Source: Neptunomonas antarctica
Lineage (GTDB): Bacteria > Pseudomonadota > Gammaproteobacteria > Pseudomonadales > Balneatricaceae
Length of the DNA: 64,000 nucleotides
Direction: 5' to 3'
NCBI RefSeq assembly: GCF_001305295.1
Contig: NZ_LJSI01000042.1
Location: forward strand, 62,001 to 126,000
This document shows, one piece after another, positions 10,719-19,045 of this stretch; position 1 is the first letter of the stretch, and each line of letters opens with the position of its first letter. The position numbers and the translations under genes are program-made. The notes beneath the pieces are model-generated. The model was not told the DNA's origin, searched no databases, and saw only the letters and a list, made by a program, of their open reading frames with translations.

Positions 10719-10994
10719 TTACTGAAAAATCTTTTCGCCTTGTTGGTCTATCATCAGCCTGCCTTTACGAAACGTTTCTTGTACGCACAATTCCTGATTT
10801 GGCAGTACATCGGCGCGCATGAATATGTGCTCCTTCCCTTCTTTGCTGATAAGACCATTGATACGGTATTGCGAGGCTTCTGCTGCGGGCGTTGCCAATA
10901 TAAGAAAGCCCTTATACTCTTCCTGATATAAGGGGGTCGGGGCTGCTTCTTTGGACGAACTGAGCAGGTTAGCAATAGATTTTAATAAGCTCAT
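10719..10994 (-). CDS. HlyU-family protein
   Basis: 91 residues, the full length for the HlyU family (PF10115-type). The conserved core is YQEEYKGFLILATPAAE, QYRINGLISKE and EHIFMRADVLPN. In Vibrio the name HlyU also denotes an unrelated ArsR-type virulence regulator; this small protein family is annotated as a HlyU-like transcriptional regulator, but its mechanism is poorly known. GAGG precedes the ATG at 10994 at good spacing. It is monocistronic and convergent with the kinase. The family call is secure; function is not. Confidence 0.75.
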   Translation of the reverse strand: MSLLKSIANLLSSSKEAAPTPLYQEEYKGFLILATPAAEASQYRINGLISKEGKEHIFMRADVLPNQELCVQETFRKGRLMIDQQGEKIFQ

Positions 10995-11089
10995 GGATGC
11001 CTCGTGAATATGAAAAAGTGCGCGATAGACTATAGAATATTATCAAACTAAAATAGTTATACGTAATAAAAAAATCTCAACCCTCTGCT

Positions 11090-12835
11090 ATGCTGATGTG
11101 TATGCATAATATATATACAGTAAAGGGGCTATGGGTGCTTCGAAGCTTTGTAGTCTACACGGCCAGATGCTGCCGCCAAATATTTTTGGCTATCGTTGCT
11201 TTTGTTATGTTTTTTTCTTTATTGGCAATTTGCACAAGGGCCATTTCCTCAGAAGTAGTAGCCGACTCTGAACTTACGCCTGTGACTTTGCAGTTGCAGT
11301 GGTATCACCAATTTCAGTTTGCCGGATACTATGCCGCTAAGGAAAAAGGTTTTTATAAAGAAGCCGGCCTGCAGGTCACGATTAAAAATGGCGGATATGA
11401 CGAAACCGGACATGCCGTGGCTCCGGAAGCAGAGGTGTTATTTAATCGTGCTCAATTTGGTTCCACCCGCACTGATCTATTAATAAACTACAGCCAAGGT
11501 CTGCCATTTGTTGTACTCGCTAATATTATGCAGCATTCCCCCTATATTTTTTTAACAACGGATAAGTTTGGTTTTAATCGGTTAGAAGATATAGGTTCGC
11601 AAAGGCCTATTTCGCTAAACTTGCCTAATGCTGGCGATGACCGAATGGATGCAGAAGCTCTTGCGGCATTGAAAGTGTCCAAGCTTGATCTCAGCAATTT
11701 AAACAATCACTTTCCAACATGGGACTTGAGCGATCTACTGTTGGGCCATACGCAACTGATACCGGCATACAGCACGGATGAGCCTTATTTCATTGAAAAA
11801 TCCGGACAGGTTCCTGTTGCTATTGAACCCATAAGCTACGGTATCGATTTTTATGGTGACTTACTTTTTACCCGTCAAAAAATGTTGGACGATCATCCCG
11901 ATATTGTAGAGAAATTTCGCGCTGCTAGCTTAAAAGGCTGGAAGTATGCGATGGACAATACCGAAGAGATCGCAACGCTTATAATGAATAAGTACCCCAC
12001 CCGAGGTCCGCATTACGATAAAGATTTTCTTATATATGAAGCGGAACAGATCAAGCAACTAATGTATTCAGATGTCGTTGAAATTGGTTATGTTAATAAA
12101 GAACGTTGGCAAAGAATTGCGGAAATATATCAGTCATTAGGGTTGATTGAGACGGTCAATTTAGAGGGTTTTCTTTATCAGCCTGCGCAGCATGACCTTT
12201 GGGGTGCTTACAAGCAGTGGATACAGCTACTTATTATTCCTTTTTTGATAGCTGCGGGCGTTATCGCGTATCTTTTTTTACTAACGATGAGGTTAAAAAA
12301 AGAAATCAGAAAACGCAAAGACGCAGAAAAAAAACTTAAGATACAAGCGGAACAAGACAGTCTGACAGGGATAAATAACCGTTACGTATTCCAGAAAAGT
12401 CTGGAACAAGAGTTCGAAAGGGCGCGCAGGTATCATCATCCATTCTCTCTGATGATCATTGATATTGATCTTTTTAAGAAAGTTAACGATGAACATGGGC
12501 ATCAGGCAGGGGATGAAGTCTTACGTTCTCTCGCTAGGGTTACTCAGAAATTGTTGCGAAACACCGACGTGTTTGCCCGGTATGGAGGTGAGGAGTTTGT
12601 TGTGTTGATGCCTAATACATCAATAGAGGAAACGCTTGCGCTTGCACAAAGGATTTTATCCGCCAATCGGCAAAATGCAGTGTTATATAATAATATAGCT
12701 ATTCATTACACTATTAGTATTGGTGTAACCGAAATTCTTGATTCTGATACTTCTGCAGAAGAGATTTTTAAGCGCAGTGACGACCTGCTCTATGCCGCAA
12801 AAGATGCAGGACGTGATTGTATCAAGACGCCGTAA
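11090..12835 (+). CDS. NMT1/THI5-like ligand-binding domain fused to GGDEF diguanylate cyclase
   Basis: 581 residues. An N-terminal TM helix lies at about 32-50. It is followed by a periplasmic NMT1/THI5-like substrate-binding domain (about 65-300; LQLQWYHQFQFAGYYAAKEK), a second TM helix (about 381-400), a short charged coiled coil, and a cytoplasmic GGDEF domain (about 420-580). The active-site motif is GGEEF starting at residue 499, and the inhibitory I-site RNTD stands five residues before the RY-GGEEF block, so c-di-GMP synthesis with product inhibition is expected. NMT1/THI5 domains bind pyrimidine thiamine precursors or similar small molecules, suggesting a receptor that links a nutrient to c-di-GMP. 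Three ATGs at 11090, 11096 and 11102 are possible starts; none has a strong ribosome site. Confidence 0.88.
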   Translation: MLMCMHNIYTVKGLWVLRSFVVYTARCCRQIFLAIVAFVMFFSLLAICTRAISSEVVADSELTPVTLQLQWYHQFQFAGYYAAKEKGFYKEAGLQVTIKNGGYDETGHAVAPEAEVLFNRAQFGSTRTDLLINYSQGLPFVVLANIMQHSPYIFLTTDKFGFNRLEDIGSQRPISLNLPNAGDDRMDAEALAALKVSKLDLSNLNNHFPTWDLSDLLLGHTQLIPAYSTDEPYFIEKSGQVPVAIEPISYGIDFYGDLLFTRQKMLDDHPDIVEKFRAASLKGWKYAMDNTEEIATLIMNKYPTRGPHYDKDFLIYEAEQIKQLMYSDVVEIGYVNKERWQRIAEIYQSLGLIETVNLEGFLYQPAQHDLWGAYKQWIQLLIIPFLIAAGVIAYLFLLTMRLKKEIRKRKDAEKKLKIQAEQDSLTGINNRYVFQKSLEQEFERARRYHHPFSLMIIDIDLFKKVNDEHGHQAGDEVLRSLARVTQKLLRNTDVFARYGGEEFVVLMPNTSIEETLALAQRILSANRQNAVLYNNIAIHYTISIGVTEILDSDTSAEEIFKRSDDLLYAAKDAGRDCIKTP

Positions 12836-12855
12836 TGCAGATACACATATAATAA

Positions 12856-13320
12856 CTAAGGCTTAATCGGCAGCGGTGCGGCGGTTTTAACAGCTCGTAT
12901 GGCGAAATTACTCTGAATGTCTTTAACAACGGGAAGACATTGCAGGGTTTTTAGCCATAGTTCGTAGTTAATTAAGTCAGATACGACTACTTCCAGGCGA
13001 TAGTCGGACGCTCCTGATACAACAAAGCAACTAATGACATGCTCCATCTTCAATATCGCATTCTCAAACTGCAAACTCGCTTCGTCACGGTGGTTGTCGA
13101 GGCTGACATCAACAAAAATAGTCATCCCTAAGTTAAGCTGCTGTCGATCCAGAGCAGCAAAGTACCCCGTAATTATACCGTTATCTTCTAAGTTTTTTAA
13201 ACGTCTTAAACAAGGCGAAGGGGATAATCCTATCTTATCCGCCAGTTGGACATTACTCAGACGACCGTCCAACTGAAGTAGTGAAGCGATTTTTAAATCT
13301 ATTTTATCCATAGATAGCAT
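12856..13320 (-). CDS. Lrp/AsnC-family transcriptional regulator
   Basis: 154 residues, the usual Lrp length. The N-terminal HTH is DLKIASLLQLDGRLSNVQLA followed by DKIGLSPSPCLRRLKNLE; the C-terminal RAM domain (about 70-150) binds amino-acid effectors and mediates octamer assembly. It is divergent from an EamA-family exporter at 13448, the arrangement typical of Lrp-type local regulators of amino-acid exporters. A perfect 17-bp inverted repeat lies 25 bases upstream of its start codon (13345-13361) and is the likely operator. The effector cannot be deduced. MDKID at 13311 is an alternative start. Confidence 0.9.
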   Translation of the reverse strand: MLSMDKIDLKIASLLQLDGRLSNVQLADKIGLSPSPCLRRLKNLEDNGIITGYFAALDRQQLNLGMTIFVDVSLDNHRDEASLQFENAILKMEHVISCFVVSGASDYRLEVVVSDLINYELWLKTLQCLPVVKDIQSNFAIRAVKTAAPLPIKP

Positions 13321-13344
13321 GATGCCTGTTTATCTGATGTTATT

Positions 13345-13361
13345 TTAGCATTATATGCTAA
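13345..13361. promoter_or_regulatory. Probable Lrp-type operator
   Basis: TTAGCATTATATGCTAA is a perfect 7-3-7 inverted repeat (TTAGCAT-TAT-ATGCTAA) between the divergent Lrp-type regulator and the EamA exporter. Size and symmetry fit the 15-17 bp AT-rich boxes of Lrp/AsnC proteins. Binding by the neighbouring regulator is inferred. Confidence 0.6.
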
Positions 13362-13447
13362 TTACAATCTAATATAGGGTTAAGTTAGCAAGGACATGCG
13401 TCGCTGTCTTCAATGATAATAGCGTTTTTATTAATGAAGACATTCCC

Positions 13448-14365
13448 ATGAACACAATAGCACTCAAGCGCCTAACGTATTTTTCACCAAATCAAGGTGG
13501 CATTATGGCTGCGCTGGTGACTATTATTATCTGGGCGAGCTGGTTGATATCAATGAGAGCGGGAACTCAGTCACAACTTTCCACTATTGATCTGGCCGTG
13601 CTACGTTACGGTCTCACGGGTCTGATTCTATTGCCTGTTTTTATCAAAGCACTGCCTTCTCTGCGACAAACTCCTAAGCGTTACCTCAGCGGAATTTTAT
13701 TCGGCGCGGGCATTCCTTTTTTTTATTTATCATCAACAGGTATGAGCTATGCACCGGTAGCGGATGCCGGATTATTAATTACCGGAACCTTTCCTTTATT
13801 CGTTACGTTTGCTGCGGTGGTTTTTTATCGCGAAAAGCTAACAACGCAGCGAGCATGGGGGCTTTGTGCTATTTTCGTGGGTATTTCAGCAATCTTGTTT
13901 ATATCGATTATGAGTACGGGCCCAAGTCATTGGAAGGGGGATCTGTTTTTTCTGTGTGCGAGTCTTTCCTGGGCAATATTTACCGTCAGTTTAAAGCTTT
14001 CTGGATTGCGGCCCCTGGATGCGGCGGCGTGGTTATGCGTGGCATCTGGTGGCATATTACTGGTGGGGTTGCTTGTAGGGTTATGGGAGCTAAATATAGT
14101 CCAGGCCCCTATTGAACAAACACTGTATCAGGTGTTTGTACAGGTGCTTTGCGTTGGGCTTATTACCGGTTTCAGTTATGGTTTTGCTGTACGTCAACTG
14201 GGTGCCGAAAATACATCTGCCATTGGGGCCTTCACCCCCGTACTTGCTGTATTGGGGGGGGTATATTTATTAGGTGAACCGATACAAATGGCTGCATGGG
14301 TAGGGCTTGGGTTTATTACGTGTGGTGTGCTATTAGCCAGTGGCGTGCGGTTAAGACGTCACTGA
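13448..14365 (+). CDS. EamA/DMT-family transporter
   Basis: 305 residues with ten hydrophobic segments arranged as two EamA repeats of about 140 residues (first repeat from IIIWASWLISMRAGTQSQLS, second from GDLFFLCASLSWAIFTVSLK). Conserved features include VADAGLLITGTFPLFV and the C-terminal repeat ASGVRLRRH end. The family exports amino acids and other metabolites at the inner membrane. The divergent Lrp-type regulator and the operator between them suggest export of an amino acid sensed by that regulator. The ATG at 13448 is preceded by GAAGAC; MAALVT at 13505 is a possible later start. Confidence 0.88.
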   Translation: MNTIALKRLTYFSPNQGGIMAALVTIIIWASWLISMRAGTQSQLSTIDLAVLRYGLTGLILLPVFIKALPSLRQTPKRYLSGILFGAGIPFFYLSSTGMSYAPVADAGLLITGTFPLFVTFAAVVFYREKLTTQRAWGLCAIFVGISAILFISIMSTGPSHWKGDLFFLCASLSWAIFTVSLKLSGLRPLDAAAWLCVASGGILLVGLLVGLWELNIVQAPIEQTLYQVFVQVLCVGLITGFSYGFAVRQLGAENTSAIGAFTPVLAVLGGVYLLGEPIQMAAWVGLGFITCGVLLASGVRLRRH

Positions 14366-14384
14366 CATATTTAGTGGGTATTAG

Positions 14385-14813
14385 CTATTTAGATGATTTC
14401 GGTGGTTTAGGCGTCTTAGGTAGTTTAGATGGCTTAGACTGTTTTTCAGACAAATGCGCGACGATTAATTCAGAAGGAGACAAACCCTGTTTATCCGCCT
14501 GATCCGTCAATAAATCAAAAGCCTGTAGCGTGATTTTGAGTATCTGGTCTGCTTTATGAGTATTATTATGTTCCAGCGCCAGGAACAAGGTAGATTCGTG
14601 TTTTTCATCAAGCCATTCTTGGCACCACTCTCGCACTTCATTTACGTTATGTGAGCATTTACGCCAGGCTTTAAGTGCCTTTAGGTTTTTTTTAGATGCT
14701 TTTGAAGAGCTTCCTTTGTCTAAAGAAAGGTCAAATGGAAACTTGTCATCTTTGGCAAGTTTTACGTCAATCCATTGAACAACAGCATCTAAATTACTCT
14801 TCTTTATCTTCAT
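14385..14813 (-). CDS. Hypothetical basic protein with K-rich repeat tail
   Basis: 142 residues from the ATG at 14811-14813; the frame stays open to 14855, giving 14 more residues. The family is not recognised. The body (about 1-120) is charged and probably helical, with WIDVKLAKDD, KALKAWRKCSHNVNEVREWC and TLQAFDLLTDQADKQGLS. The last 18 residues are built from a Lys-Pro/Ser repeat (KPSKLPKTPKPPKSSK) encoded by six 9-bp units at 14388-14441. Such lysine/proline tails often contact nucleic acids or acidic surfaces, but no function is claimed. It lies 19 bp from the convergent EamA gene and is followed upstream by a MarR-type gene on the same strand. Confidence 0.55.
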   Translation of the reverse strand: MKIKKSNLDAVVQWIDVKLAKDDKFPFDLSLDKGSSSKASKKNLKALKAWRKCSHNVNEVREWCQEWLDEKHESTLFLALEHNNTHKADQILKITLQAFDLLTDQADKQGLSPSELIVAHLSEKQSKPSKLPKTPKPPKSSK

Positions 14814-14910
14814 CTGTAGGTCTCGCCGTATCAGGTTTAAGTAAGACGGGCGCATTGTTACAAAAAAACACCCCCGATAATATGAAACTTTTATTAAATA
14901 TTGTCGTAAA

Positions 14911-15426
14911 TTAGCCTAATTGCTTAAGTGTATCAGCCTGTAAGGCAATACGATCAATAAACTGATTAAACAATTGTTGTTCATCCTTGGACAGCGTCGA
15001 CAATAAATAATCTTCCCTGGTGATTACCAAAGGGACAATTTTCAGGTAAATTTGCTGACCTTGCTCGGAGAGGCAAACGCTGGAAAAACGACGATCTTTG
15101 GCATCCGTTTGCTGAATAAGTAACGCCGCTTTCTTCAAATTTGAAATGGCCCGACTTACCTGCATTTTCTCCATACAAGTAAACGCTGCAATCTCTTTAG
15201 CTGACATCTTCGGATTTTCACCTAAGGCCGCCAAAACACGCCATTCCTGAGGGGTTAAGTTGAAACGCCCGCAATAAAGTTGTGCAATCACTGCGCTTAC
15301 AGAAGCATTCAGCATCGCCAACCGATATGGAAAAAAGCGGCTTAACTGCAGTGTGCTGGCTTGTGTCGCGGTTACTTTTTTTTGAGAAGTCATAAGCATC
15401 GTAGTAGAAGTAAACTGGTTAGCCAT
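14911..15426 (-). CDS. MarR-family transcriptional regulator
   Basis: 171 residues from the ATG at 15424-15426. The winged-helix core is LTPQEWRVLAALGENPKMSA, KEIAAFTCMEKMQVSRAISN and LKKAALLIQQTDAKDRRFSS. A TTG start at 15453 would add nine residues, but that codon lies inside a palindrome that looks like the operator, so the ATG is preferred. It is divergent from a VOC protein and fumarylacetoacetase, suggesting control of aromatic-acid degradation. MarR proteins usually repress and are released by phenolic or acidic ligands. Two inverted repeats occur in the 172-bp divergent region. Confidence 0.85.
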   Translation of the reverse strand: MANQFTSTTMLMTSQKKVTATQASTLQLSRFFPYRLAMLNASVSAVIAQLYCGRFNLTPQEWRVLAALGENPKMSAKEIAAFTCMEKMQVSRAISNLKKAALLIQQTDAKDRRFSSVCLSEQGQQIYLKIVPLVITREDYLLSTLSKDEQQLFNQFIDRIALQADTLKQLG

Positions 15427-15452
15427 CTTAGGATGTAAAATGTAAAAATACA

Positions 15453-15469
15453 ATTTCCTGATAGGAAAT
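15453..15469. promoter_or_regulatory. Probable MarR operator
   Basis: ATTTCCTGATAGGAAAT is a perfect 7-3-7 inverted repeat 26 bases upstream of the MarR start codon. Its size and position fit autorepression by the adjacent regulator. Confidence 0.6.
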
Positions 15470-15537
15470 AATCAACAATCTAATATTAAATCCTTATTTA
15501 ACAGCTATTTAGCGATATTTTTCAATTTTTGACATCG

Positions 15538-15551
15538 GTAACGAATGTTAC
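15538..15551. promoter_or_regulatory. Candidate second operator before the VOC gene
   Basis: GTAAC-GAAT-GTTAC is a 5-4-5 inverted repeat 47 bases upstream of the VOC start codon. It differs in sequence from the 15453-15469 palindrome, so it may belong to another regulator or be chance. Confidence 0.35.
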
Positions 15552-15598
15552 TAGTATGGATGAAATACAAACAACAATAGTTAGCTGAGGGTATAGCC

Positions 15599-16141
15599 AT
15601 GATTAAACTTGAGCAGATCCATCACGTCGCTTATCGCTGCAACGATGCAAAAGAAACGGTTGAATTTTATCAAAAGATGCTCAATATGGAGTTTCTGGTG
15701 GCGATTGCTGAAGATCTTGTACCCTCAACGAAAGAACCTGATCCCTATATGCATGTGTTTTTGGATGCAGGTAATGGCAACATTCTGGCGTTCTTTGAGT
15801 TGCCGACTAAACCCAAGATGGATCGTGACCGTATGACGCCAGAATGGGTGCAGCATATCTCTTTTCGTGTTAAAAACTACGACGCATTGGTAGAGGCTAA
15901 AGCAGAACTAGAAGCTAAGGGTCTGGACGTATTAGGCCCAACCAATCACGGTATTATTAAGTCTATTTATTTCTTTGATCCCAATGGTCATCGTCTTGAA
16001 TTAACCTGCCTGACAGGAACCGATGAGCAGATGCAGCAGCTAAAAGAAGTTGCTCCGTTGATGCTCGAAGAGTGGGCGCGCACTAAAAAAGCTCCGAAGC
16101 ATGCCGCGTGGATGCATGAAGAAGAATTCGCGCCTAAATAA
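15599..16141 (+). CDS. VOC-family (glyoxalase/dioxygenase fold) protein
   Basis: 180 residues: one VOC module of two beta-alpha-beta-beta-beta units. Likely metal ligands follow the H/E/H/E pattern: His in IHHVAYRC, Glu in ILAFFELP, His in VQHISFRV and Glu in HRLELTCL. The C-terminal 40 residues are a charged helix ending in HAAWMHEEEFAPK. VOC enzymes include glyoxalase I, extradiol dioxygenases and lyases. Just downstream is fumarylacetoacetase, so a role in aromatic or homogentisate-type catabolism is reasonable, though it is too short for 4-hydroxyphenylpyruvate dioxygenase. A terminator-like hairpin separates the two genes. The reaction is unknown. Confidence 0.8.
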   Translation: MIKLEQIHHVAYRCNDAKETVEFYQKMLNMEFLVAIAEDLVPSTKEPDPYMHVFLDAGNGNILAFFELPTKPKMDRDRMTPEWVQHISFRVKNYDALVEAKAELEAKGLDVLGPTNHGIIKSIYFFDPNGHRLELTCLTGTDEQMQQLKEVAPLMLEEWARTKKAPKHAAWMHEEEFAPK

Positions 16142-16202
16142 GCCAACGCACTGCTTTTTTATAAAACGCTGACAGCTCTTTATAAAAAATTGAATAGATA
16201 AG

Positions 16203-16231
16203 CGAAAGCCAGTAACAGGGCTTTCGTTTTT
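16203..16231 (+). terminator. Intrinsic terminator or attenuator between VOC and fumarylacetoacetase genes
   Basis: CGAAAGCC at 16203-16210 pairs with GGCTTTCG at 16219-16226 (perfect 8-bp stem, 8-base loop), followed by TTTTTATT. The fumarylacetoacetase ATG is only 43 bases downstream, so the hairpin either separates two transcription units or reduces expression of the second gene. Confidence 0.7.
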
Positions 16232-16273
16232 ATTGTTTCTGGGTAGATAGAACAAGAACAGAGAGTTATTAAT

Positions 16274-17611
16274 ATGACAGATTCGCTTAAGTTGAAAACG
16301 TTGAATAAGTTGAACGAAACCCACGACCTGACGTTAAAAAGTTGGGTAGCCAGTGCAAATCGAACTGACTGTGATTTTCCGATTCAAAACCTTCCATTTG
16401 CTATTTTTCGTCGTGCAGGTTCCAGCGAAGCATTTCGCGGTGGCGTAGCTATTGGTGATCAGGTAATTGACCTGGCATGTGTCGCTGAAAAAAAGTTCTT
16501 TTCTGGTGAGGCTGCTGATGCAGTCCAAGCTTGCTCACAACCTACGTTGAACCAGTTTATGGGAATGGGTTCTGCTTACGCGTCTGCATTACGTTTAGTA
16601 CTGTCACGCGCGTTAAGAGAAGGATCCGACAACGCCTTAGAAAGCTGCTTAATTGCTCAGTCTGATGTGGAATTTGATCTGCCAGCGACCATCGGTGACT
16701 ATACCGATTTCTATACCTCTGTTCATCATGCCACCAGTGTCGGTAAATTGTTCCGTCCAGACAACCCATTGCTGCCAAACTATAAATGGGTGCCGATTGG
16801 CTACCATGGCCGTTCCTCTTCAATTGGTGTTTCGGGCCAGACTTTTCATCGTCCTATGGGGCAAACGAAAGCGCCAGATGCCGAAGCACCAACCTTAGGT
16901 CCTTGTAAACGTCTGGATTATGAACTTGAGCTGGGTATCTATATCGGTCAGGGCAATGAGATGGGTGATCGAATTGCGCTGGATAACAGTGATGATCATG
17001 TATTTGGTTTTTGCATGTTCAACGACTGGTCTGCCCGCGATATTCAGGCATGGGAATATCAGCCATTAGGTCCGTTTTTGGCGAAAAACTTTGCCTCTAC
17101 GGTTTCTCCATGGATAGTCACACTCGAAGCGATGGCTCCTTACCGTACATCATGGACACGTGATATTGCCGATCCTCAGCCACTGCCATATCTTGAGTCA
17201 GACGCTAACCGAGAGCAGGGTGCATTTGATATAAAGTTAGAAGTATTGATTCAAACTGAAAAAATGCGCAATGAAAATCAACTACCTACGTCAGTTTCAT
17301 TATCTAATTTCTCTTATTCTTACTGGACTGTTGCGCAGATGGTCGCTCATCACACCGTGAATGGTTGTAACCTTAAACCGGGTGATTTTCTCGGAAGTGG
17401 CACACAGTCAGGCCCTGATTACGAACAATCAGGTTCATTGCTAGAGTTGTCTCGCGGCGGTAAAGAAGCGATTGAGTTAGCAAATGGTGAAAGCCGGACT
17501 TTTCTTAATGATGGCGATACGGTTGTACTGAAAGGCTGGTGCCAGAAAGAGGGTGCCGCACGTATCGGTTTTGGTGAAGTGAGTAGCACGGTACTGCCCG
17601 CAAAATTCTAA
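16274..17611 (+). CDS. fahA: Fumarylacetoacetase
   Basis: 445 residues, close to bacterial and mammalian FAH. It hydrolyses fumarylacetoacetate to fumarate and acetoacetate, the last step of the homogentisate branch of tyrosine and phenylalanine degradation. An N-terminal SH3-like domain (about 40-140; LPFAIFRRAGSSEAFRGGVA) precedes the catalytic domain with YTDFYTSVHHATSVG, GYHGRSSSIGVSG, the metal-ligand block YELELGIYIGQGN and FNDWSARDIQAWEYQPLGP. All expected active-site segments are present. Homogentisate dioxygenase and 4-hydroxyphenylpyruvate dioxygenase are not in the window; a GST at 36.4 kb could be the isomerase but is far away. A strong hairpin ends the gene. Confidence 0.95.
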   Translation: MTDSLKLKTLNKLNETHDLTLKSWVASANRTDCDFPIQNLPFAIFRRAGSSEAFRGGVAIGDQVIDLACVAEKKFFSGEAADAVQACSQPTLNQFMGMGSAYASALRLVLSRALREGSDNALESCLIAQSDVEFDLPATIGDYTDFYTSVHHATSVGKLFRPDNPLLPNYKWVPIGYHGRSSSIGVSGQTFHRPMGQTKAPDAEAPTLGPCKRLDYELELGIYIGQGNEMGDRIALDNSDDHVFGFCMFNDWSARDIQAWEYQPLGPFLAKNFASTVSPWIVTLEAMAPYRTSWTRDIADPQPLPYLESDANREQGAFDIKLEVLIQTEKMRNENQLPTSVSLSNFSYSYWTVAQMVAHHTVNGCNLKPGDFLGSGTQSGPDYEQSGSLLELSRGGKEAIELANGESRTFLNDGDTVVLKGWCQKEGAARIGFGEVSSTVLPAKF

Positions 17612-17648
17612 ACGCGTATATAGAACACTTAATAGCGAAAGACCTGAT

Positions 17649-17685
17649 AACACCTCAAACTATTTTTCAGATAGTTTGAGGTGTT
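17649..17685. terminator. Bidirectional hairpin terminator
   Basis: AACACCTCAAACTAT at 17649-17663 pairs perfectly with ATAGTTTGAGGTGTT at 17671-17685, a 15-bp stem with a 7-base loop. It lies between fumarylacetoacetase and the convergent DUF3010 gene and probably serves both. Confidence 0.75.
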
Positions 17686-17768
17686 TAGCATTGTCTGCAT
17701 CGTTCACTCAATTGCTAACACAATCATGGAATCAGATTGGCGTAAGCTATCCAGAAAAGCGATCTGAC

Positions 17769-18200
17769 TTATTGCTGCCCGCGTTGTTGATAAGCGAAAG
17801 CAGTGGTGAAGGCTACTTGCTGGAAAGGCTTTAAACCGGTTTCTTTAAAAGGGATACTTAACGGATTGTATTTAAGTACTTCTTTTATCTCGGATGCTGA
17901 CATAATCTCAACATCAAGTTCTTCTGCAAGCTGTAGAGTCGCTTCCATTTTGAACGCGATAGCGCCGCCGGCAAACTTACCTTTCATCGGTGCCTGATTG
18001 ATGACGATCTTGTCCACTTTGTAATCTTCCATCAATTTAGCAAAGCTAAACTGGAAGTCTTTTAAGTTCTGGCTGATGTTGCTATCTAGCAAAGTAAAGC
18101 GGCTTGTCCTGCACTCAGGAATATCAAACAACCCATCAGACAAGGATAATAGACAGATAATAGCTTCATTGTTCTTTAACTCAACACCACAGACTCTCAT
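17769..18200 (-). CDS. DUF3010 family protein
   Basis: 143 residues from the ATG at 18198-18200, chosen because GGGG stands about seven bases upstream; a GTG at 18212 would add four residues. It begins MRVCGVELKNNEAIICLLSL and contains KIVINQAPMKGKFAGGAIAF and KPFQQVAFTTAFAYQQRG, characteristic of DUF3010. The beta-rich N-terminus with a possible RNase H-like fold start (a VCGVEL-type strand) is an inference. Cytoplasmic, no signal peptide. Function unknown; conserved in marine gammaproteobacteria as a single gene. Confidence 0.75.
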   Translation of the reverse strand: MRVCGVELKNNEAIICLLSLSDGLFDIPECRTSRFTLLDSNISQNLKDFQFSFAKLMEDYKVDKIVINQAPMKGKFAGGAIAFKMEATLQLAEELDVEIMSASEIKEVLKYNPLSIPFKETGLKPFQQVAFTTAFAYQQRGQQ

Positions 18201-18356
18201 GACAAACCCCACTAAAATTGAACGATGCGCATTATAACGTTAAAAGCGCGGATAAAAACCTGATTTCTTGCGTCCATTGCTGTCTGGTTTCTGTATCCTT
18301 ACCTCCCTGAATTATTAGCCTGTACAATTAGCCAGTACATCGCAGGAGCTTTTGGT

Positions 18357-18971
18357 ATGAACTTACAAGCAGCAGTGAATCTGATTAACAGCTTTAGCAC
18401 AAGAGAGCTGCCACTCAGAGTAGGCGTAGATGGCGCTATTAGTCGCGCATTAGAGAAGCACAAATCAGTGTCGTTACCGCCCGAGTTAAAAGCGTACATT
18501 GATACACTTTGTCCGCAACAAAGCTTCATATTTGAGGGGGTAGGGAGTCCGATCAATATATTAACAACCGCTGATTTATCGTGGAGTATGCCTGGATATA
18601 ATATTGATCCGGAAACTCTGGCGCCAATCGTTGGATGGAAAGATAGCTGGTTTCTGATTGCGAATGAAGGTGGCGAACCTATTATTGTTGATATCAGCGA
18701 AACGAACAGCACATCTACCGTGTATAGCGCCATACAAGGAGGAGAGGGCTGGGAATTTGCACCGATTGCCGACTCCATCGGGCTGTTTTTACTCTGTGCT
18801 GCGGCCATTGAGCATGCGATGGATTTTCCGGGTGTTGATGAAGCGCTGGATGATGATTTCAATTTAGCCGATAAAGCCGCGCAATGGTTATTTCCATTTA
18901 TCAAACAACATGCGCCTACTTATTATGAAGAGTGGGTGGCCGTGTTTGAAAACTACGAAGATGCAATGTAA
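18357..18971 (+). CDS. SUKH (SMI1/KNR4)-like protein
   Basis: 204 residues, with AGGAG upstream of the ATG. The pattern LPPELKAYIDTL, WKDSWFLIANEGGEPIIVDI and STVYSAIQGGEGWEFAPIADS, then IGLFLLCAAAIE, resembles the SMI1/KNR4 superfamily, whose bacterial members are often immunity proteins against contact-dependent toxins or ligand-binding cytosolic proteins. No toxin, Rhs or polymorphic toxin gene is nearby, so an immunity role is unsupported here. The following gene starts 74 bp downstream on the same strand. Family call is by pattern only. Confidence 0.6.
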   Translation: MNLQAAVNLINSFSTRELPLRVGVDGAISRALEKHKSVSLPPELKAYIDTLCPQQSFIFEGVGSPINILTTADLSWSMPGYNIDPETLAPIVGWKDSWFLIANEGGEPIIVDISETNSTSTVYSAIQGGEGWEFAPIADSIGLFLLCAAAIEHAMDFPGVDEALDDDFNLADKAAQWLFPFIKQHAPTYYEEWVAVFENYEDAM

Positions 18972-19045
18972 ACCGGCGGTAAGCTTGCGATACCCTGCGT
19001 GTCAGGGAATAATGAATTATTTATGTGTTTAATTGGGCGACATCT

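Noticed and set aside
18357-18971. SUKH-like protein as toxin immunity gene
   Set aside because: No Rhs, CdiA or other polymorphic toxin sequence occurs near it.
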